Source of the DNA: JAUUSJ01 sp051880475
GTDB taxonomy: Bacteria; Bacillota; Clostridia; Lachnospirales; Lachnospiraceae
Reading direction: 5' to 3'
Assembly (NCBI GenBank): GCA_051880475.1
Contig: JBJEOA010000012.1
Span: 1 to 16,572 of the forward strand
Length of the DNA: 16,572 nucleotides
Shown: positions 13,024 through 16,572 of the stretch, in pieces
Numbering within the stretch: the first letter of the stretch is position 1
Layout: each line of letters starts with the position of its first letter
Notes under the pieces: model-generated
The model's input: the letters and a program-made list of their open reading frames with translations, nothing else
The model's database searches: none
Told to the model about the DNA's origin: nothing
Translations under genes and position numbers: made by a program

Positions 13024-14880
13024 ATGGCATGGTACGACGAAGCAATCTTTTATCACATTTATCCACTTGGACTCACAGGAGCACCAAAGAAAAATCCTTA
13101 TCAAATTTCTGAGCATAGGTTAAATAACCTCATTCCTTGGATTTCTCATATGAAAGAGCTCGGCATAACTGCTCTTTATATAGGACCACTTTTTGAGTCT
13201 GTGGGACATGGCTATGAGACAACGGATTATAAAAAATTAGATAGCCGTCTCGGAGATAATGAGGATTTAAGAAATTTTGTGGCAGAATGTCATAATCAGG
13301 ACATCAAGGTTATTTTTGACGGTGTATTTAATCATACCGGTCGCGATTTCTTCGCTTTTCAAGATATTAAGAAAAACCGCGAAAATTCGCCTTATAAAGA
13401 CTGGTACTGCAACGTAAATTTCTGGGGAAATAATGAATATAACGATGGATTTTCTTACGACAACTGGGGTGGCTATAATCTCTTAGTCAAATTAAACCAA
13501 CATAATCCGGCTGTTCGAGATTATATCTGCGATGTTATTCGTTTTTGGGTAAAAGAATTTGATGTAGATGGGATTCGCCTAGACGCTGCCGATGTATTAG
13601 ATTTTGAGTATATGAGAACTCTTCGCCGCGTGGCAAATGAAGTAAAACCTGATTTTTGGTTGATGGGCGAGGTTATCCACGGTGATTACAGTCGCTGGGT
13701 AAATCAGGAAACTCTACATTCTGTGACAAACTATCATTTGCATAAAGCACTCTACTCAGGACATAATGACCATAATTATTTTGAGATTGCTCACACAGTA
13801 AAGCGTCTCTATGATATGAGCGGACAAAATTCGAACGGATTTAGACTATATAATTTTGTGGATAACCACGATGTAGAGAGAATTTATACGAAACTTCGCG
13901 AAAAGGCACATTTTACACCTGTTCATATTCTTCTCTACACACTTCCTGGAATTCCATCTATTTATTATGGTTCTGAATTTGGAATTGAGGGAAGAAAAGA
14001 ACGATACTCGGATGATTCTCTTCGCCCTGCACTTCATTTAGAAGATTTTAAGGATGCAATAAAGACAAATCCTTGCACAAGTTTAATCGCCAAACTTGGC
14101 ATCGCAAAGAAATATTCAAAAGCACTTTCTTACGGTGATTATAGAGAACTTCTTCTTCAGACTCGTCAGTATGCTTTTTCCAGAAATTGTGACGGAGAAT
14201 CTGTTATCGTGACAGTAAATAACGATACAAGCGATTATGTTATGACTATCCAAGCTGGAAATGTTGCAGAATATATTGGTGTTCTAAGTGGAGAAAAGGT
14301 TTCTGTAAATGGCGGAACTATCTGTGTAAATGTGAGAGCAAATTCTGGTGATATTTGGATGCCTTATAGTATGGAATTAGAGAAAATCTTATCTGGAGAG
14401 GAAATTCCTGTCACAAAAGAAACTGAGATTTGCGAAGTTATCGAAGAAAAAGAACCAGAATACGCTGTTTCACCTGAGGTATCAGAGATTTGTGAATCGA
14501 CACAGACAGAAATTATAACAGAAGATGAAAAAGAAATTCCACAACTTTCTGAAACTATTACCGAAGATTCCACGAAAGAAGAAACTTCAACTCAGTCAAT
14601 TGTGGATGCTGGCACAGAGAATGTAGAGAATGTAGAAACTATAGAAGATGCAGAAACTATAGAAGATACAGAAACTAAGAAAAAAGAACCTTCTTCTTTA
14701 GAGTTATTTGAGGCGGCTTATGATAAGGCTTTTGAGGAGGGAAAAATTGCCGGACTCCAAGAAGGAATTATTGCTCTCATGGAAAAGAACGGATATATCA
14801 ATGACCAAATGAGACAAGATGTATACAATAATACACATTATCCTTCTCTTATTAACTGGATTAAAAGTTTTATCCGCTAG
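13024..14880 (+). CDS. Intracellular GH13 (alpha-amylase-family) enzyme with acidic linker and helical tail
   Basis: Alpha-glucan-acting glycoside hydrolase family 13 enzyme, 618 residues, without signal peptide and so cytosolic. The barrel starts directly at WYDEAIFYHIYPLG. Conserved regions are DGVFNHTG (99-106), DGIRLDAAD with nucleophile D187 (182-190), LMGEVIHG with acid/base E216 (213-220) and FVDNHD with D283 (278-283). A beta-sandwich C-domain spans about 360-448. The remainder is unusual: residues about 450-557 are a Glu/Thr/Ser/Ile-rich, low-complexity acidic linker with short repeats (TIEDAE, TIEDTE). Residues about 558-618 form a predicted helical tail (LFEAAYDKAFEEGKIAGLQE and following). 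It sits next to glgA, convergent, consistent with glycogen or maltodextrin turnover. Whether it hydrolyses or transfers, and its bond specificity, cannot be fixed from sequence. Confidence 0.9.
   Translation: MAWYDEAIFYHIYPLGLTGAPKKNPYQISEHRLNNLIPWISHMKELGITALYIGPLFESVGHGYETTDYKKLDSRLGDNEDLRNFVAECHNQDIKVIFDGVFNHTGRDFFAFQDIKKNRENSPYKDWYCNVNFWGNNEYNDGFSYDNWGGYNLLVKLNQHNPAVRDYICDVIRFWVKEFDVDGIRLDAADVLDFEYMRTLRRVANEVKPDFWLMGEVIHGDYSRWVNQETLHSVTNYHLHKALYSGHNDHNYFEIAHTVKRLYDMSGQNSNGFRLYNFVDNHDVERIYTKLREKAHFTPVHILLYTLPGIPSIYYGSEFGIEGRKERYSDDSLRPALHLEDFKDAIKTNPCTSLIAKLGIAKKYSKALSYGDYRELLLQTRQYAFSRNCDGESVIVTVNNDTSDYVMTIQAGNVAEYIGVLSGEKVSVNGGTICVNVRANSGDIWMPYSMELEKILSGEEIPVTKETEICEVIEEKEPEYAVSPEVSEICESTQTEIITEDEKEIPQLSETITEDSTKEETSTQSIVDAGTENVENVETIEDAETIEDTETKKKEPSSLELFEAAYDKAFEEGKIAGLQEGIIALMEKNGYINDQMRQDVYNNTHYPSLINWIKSFIR
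14617..14677 (+). repeat. In-frame tandem repeats in the acidic linker of the GH13 gene
   Basis: GAGAATGTA occurs twice in tandem (14617-14634). Then an 18-bp unit AGAAACTATAGAAGATGC recurs as AGAAACTATAGAAGATAC plus a partial third copy (14634-14677). Both units are multiples of three, so copy number can change without a frameshift. They encode the VEN and ETIEDA/ETIEDT repeats. Confidence 0.8.
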
Positions 14881-14963
14881 ATTAACTTGCCTGTAAAATA
14901 GAACATACACATAAAGGAAATCTTTTTCATTCTTCATATTATTCATGGCTTAAAACCTTTCCG

Positions 14964-15011
14964 AAAAAAAAGCTCATTGTCTTTTATCTAATAAGACAAT
15001 GAGCCTTTTTT
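14964..15011. terminator. Bidirectional terminator between the GH13 gene and glgA
   Basis: A perfect 12-bp stem (14972-14983 with 14993-15004, GCTCATTGTCTT/AAGACAATGAGC) is flanked by eight As on the left and six Ts on the right. It is therefore a proper terminator on both strands, serving both convergent genes. Confidence 0.85.
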
Positions 15012-15019
15012 ATACTATA

Positions 15020-16474
15020 TTAAATTAAACCTTCATATAAAGCTTTATATTGTTTTGCAGAATTATTCCATGAGAAATCAATTCCCATATCACGAACTAC
15101 CATCTCATCCCAATTTTTTCTTCTTGTGAAGTAAATAGTCTTTGCGTAGTTGATAACACCCAAGAATTTTTCTGCATCATATGCATCAAAGGAGAATCCG
15201 CTTCCTGTATTTTCATACTCATTATAAGGAATAACCGTATCTTTTAATCCACCTGTCTCACGAACAATAGGAATTGTTCCATAACGCATTGCGATAAGCT
15301 GTGTAAGTCCGCATGGCTCAAAGCGAGAAGGTACTAAGAGGGCATCTACACCAGCGTAAATCTTATGAGCTCTATTATCAGAGTACATAATATTAGAGCA
15401 TACTGTTCCCTTATTGCAGTGCTCATAATATTGGAATCTTTCTTCGTACTGTTTATCACCTGTTCCTAAAATAACAACTTGTGTATGTGGGTCGATTACT
15501 CTATCAAAAATAGCATTTAATAAGTCTAAACCTTTTTGGTCTGTCAATCTGGAAATCAAACCAATAACAAATTTATGTTCATTTTGTTCCAAGCCAAGTT
15601 CTTGTTGTAATTTTAGCTTATTCTCTTTCTTTGCCTCAATTACATCTTTTGCTGTATAATTAACAAAAATATTCTTATCTGTCTCTGGGTCGTACATATC
15701 GTAGTCGATTCCATTCACAATACCACTTAATTTCATATGATGATATCCGATTACGCCGTCTAGTCCCTCGCCGTACTCTGTCGTCTTAATCTCTCCCGCA
15801 TAAGTATTGCTAACAGTACCAATTCTGTCTGCGTAAACTAAGCCACCTTTTAACATATTGGCGTCTTTTCCGTCTCTCTCTCCAAGTTGGTCAAATCTAA
15901 AGCAATACTCTGGCAAACCACTCCAATATTTTAATGTATTAGAATTACATACACCCTGGAATCTTAAATTATGAATTGTCATAATTGATTTTGCTCCTCC
16001 AACTGCTGTATCTTTAAAGAGTGTACGCAAAAATACTGGAACTAAACCTGCCTGCCAATCGTGACAGTGAATAATATCTGGAATAAATCCAATAACTGGA
16101 AGTGCTGCTAACGCTGCCTTAGAGAAAAATGTAAACTTTACAATATCTCCTGGAATTGTAGTATATGGATTACCTTCTGAGAACATTTGCTCATTATCAA
16201 TAAAGTAATACTTTACTCCGTCCATCTCGTATTCCATAATTCCAACATAATAATTTTGTGGCTCTAATCCCAAGTCCATATAAAAATGTGTGACATAAGT
16301 CATTTTTTGTCTATACTGTTCTTTAATGCAGCCATACTTTGGCAACATAACTCTGACATCGTAATCCTCACCATTCAATACTTTTGGCAGAGAATACATA
16401 ACATCACCAAGTCCTCCTGTCTTCACAAAAGGATGACATTCTGAACCAACAAATAAAACTTTCTTCTTTGACAT
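15020..16474 (-). CDS. glgA: Glycogen synthase (ADP-glucose type, GT5)
   Basis: Transfers glucose from ADP-glucose to the growing alpha-1,4-glucan of glycogen. The frame is open to 16570, but the ATG at 16474 is preferred because the family starts with KKKVLFVGSECHPFVKTGGL and an AGGAAAAGG lies just upstream. This gives 484 residues, close to the usual 470-490. KTGGLGD (18-24) is the nucleotide-sugar loop, HCHDW lies at 136-140, and SRLTDQKGLD (308-317) opens the C-terminal Rossmann domain. PSRFEPCGLTQLIAMRYGTI (382-401) with E386 is the GT5 signature. The gene is monocistronic in the window; other glg genes may lie outside. It converges on the cytosolic GH13 gene, which fits glycogen storage and use. 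Confidence 0.96.
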   Translation of the reverse strand: MSKKKVLFVGSECHPFVKTGGLGDVMYSLPKVLNGEDYDVRVMLPKYGCIKEQYRQKMTYVTHFYMDLGLEPQNYYVGIMEYEMDGVKYYFIDNEQMFSEGNPYTTIPGDIVKFTFFSKAALAALPVIGFIPDIIHCHDWQAGLVPVFLRTLFKDTAVGGAKSIMTIHNLRFQGVCNSNTLKYWSGLPEYCFRFDQLGERDGKDANMLKGGLVYADRIGTVSNTYAGEIKTTEYGEGLDGVIGYHHMKLSGIVNGIDYDMYDPETDKNIFVNYTAKDVIEAKKENKLKLQQELGLEQNEHKFVIGLISRLTDQKGLDLLNAIFDRVIDPHTQVVILGTGDKQYEERFQYYEHCNKGTVCSNIMYSDNRAHKIYAGVDALLVPSRFEPCGLTQLIAMRYGTIPIVRETGGLKDTVIPYNEYENTGSGFSFDAYDAEKFLGVINYAKTIYFTRRKNWDEMVVRDMGIDFSWNNSAKQYKALYEGLI

Positions 16475-16512
16475 AATCCTTTTCCTGCTACTCAAAATGT
16501 GTATAAACATAT

Positions 16513-16541
16513 ACATTATTGAGAATTGAAAGTTTTCACAA
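16513..16541 (-). promoter_or_regulatory. Possible glgA promoter
   Basis: Minus strand: -35 TTGTGA (16536-16541), 17-base spacer, -10 TAATGT (16513-16518), about 40 bases before the chosen glgA start. Its presence supports the shorter start over one upstream. The match is moderate. Confidence 0.35.
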
Positions 16542-16572
16542 ACATTTCTTACTGTTTCTACGTGTAGCACTT

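Noticed and set aside
12931..13116. 61-codon minus-strand open frame over the GH13 start
   Set aside because: It overlaps the promoter and first codons of a clear gene on the other strand and has no family features.
14617..14677. Repeat cluster considered as CRISPR or a mobile-element end
   Set aside because: The units are 9 and 18 bp, in frame within a coding region, without spacers; they are linker-coding tandem repeats.
16475..16570. 32-residue N-terminal extension of GlgA
   Set aside because: The family starts at KKKVLFVGSECHPFVKTGG and a ribosome site and likely promoter lie inside the extension.

Overview
The window is low-GC DNA with strong AGGAGG ribosome sites, sigma-A-type promoters (TTGACA/TATAAT) and many intrinsic terminators. 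Gene content (flavodiiron protein, ferredoxin-tailed aldo/keto reductase, bacterial-type glycogen synthase, cytosolic GH13 enzyme, IS607-type recombinase) points to an anaerobic Firmicute, most likely a gut Lachnospiraceae-type Clostridium relative. The genus assignment is inference only. No rRNA, tRNA or CRISPR array was seen.

Left part (1-2400): the first 71 bases are the start of a minus-strand IS607-type serine recombinase that runs off the edge. Next come two single-gene minus-strand units. One is an amino-acid-binding ABC transporter lipoprotein whose two sequence halves are in the reverse of the usual order, which looks like a circular permutation, with no permease or ATPase beside it. 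The other is a CaCA-family cation exchanger. Its leader carries a clear yybP-ykoY (Mn2+) riboswitch with an overlapping terminator, starting right at a TTGACA-N17-TATAGT promoter.

Centre (2400-6350): a plus-strand operon encodes two complete, diverged small/large subunit pairs of the 3-isopropylmalate dehydratase/homoaconitase family, in the order small1-large1-small2-large2. No leuA or leuB and no T-box leader is present, so a catabolic or specialised hydro-lyase role is at least as likely as leucine synthesis.

Regulator and kinase region (6400-8860): an IclR-family regulator and a KdgK-like PfkB sugar kinase are both on the minus strand. Two 15-bp palindromes spaced exactly 20 bp apart occur just downstream of the kinase promoter. 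The same pair recurs just downstream of a strong rightward promoter in the IclR/kinase gap. That second promoter reads into about 320 bases without a convincing gene, ending at a long hairpin. This suggests a small IclR (KdgR-like) regulon with an orphan or decayed transcription unit.

Right part (8900-16572): an aldo/keto reductase with two C-terminal cysteine clusters is co-transcribed with an M20 amidohydrolase. A flavodiiron protein follows as its own unit, divergent from an intracellular GH13 enzyme. That enzyme has a long acidic, repeat-containing linker and a helical tail, and it is convergent with glgA (glycogen synthase) across a shared bidirectional terminator. GH13 plus GlgA indicates intracellular alpha-glucan/glycogen metabolism.
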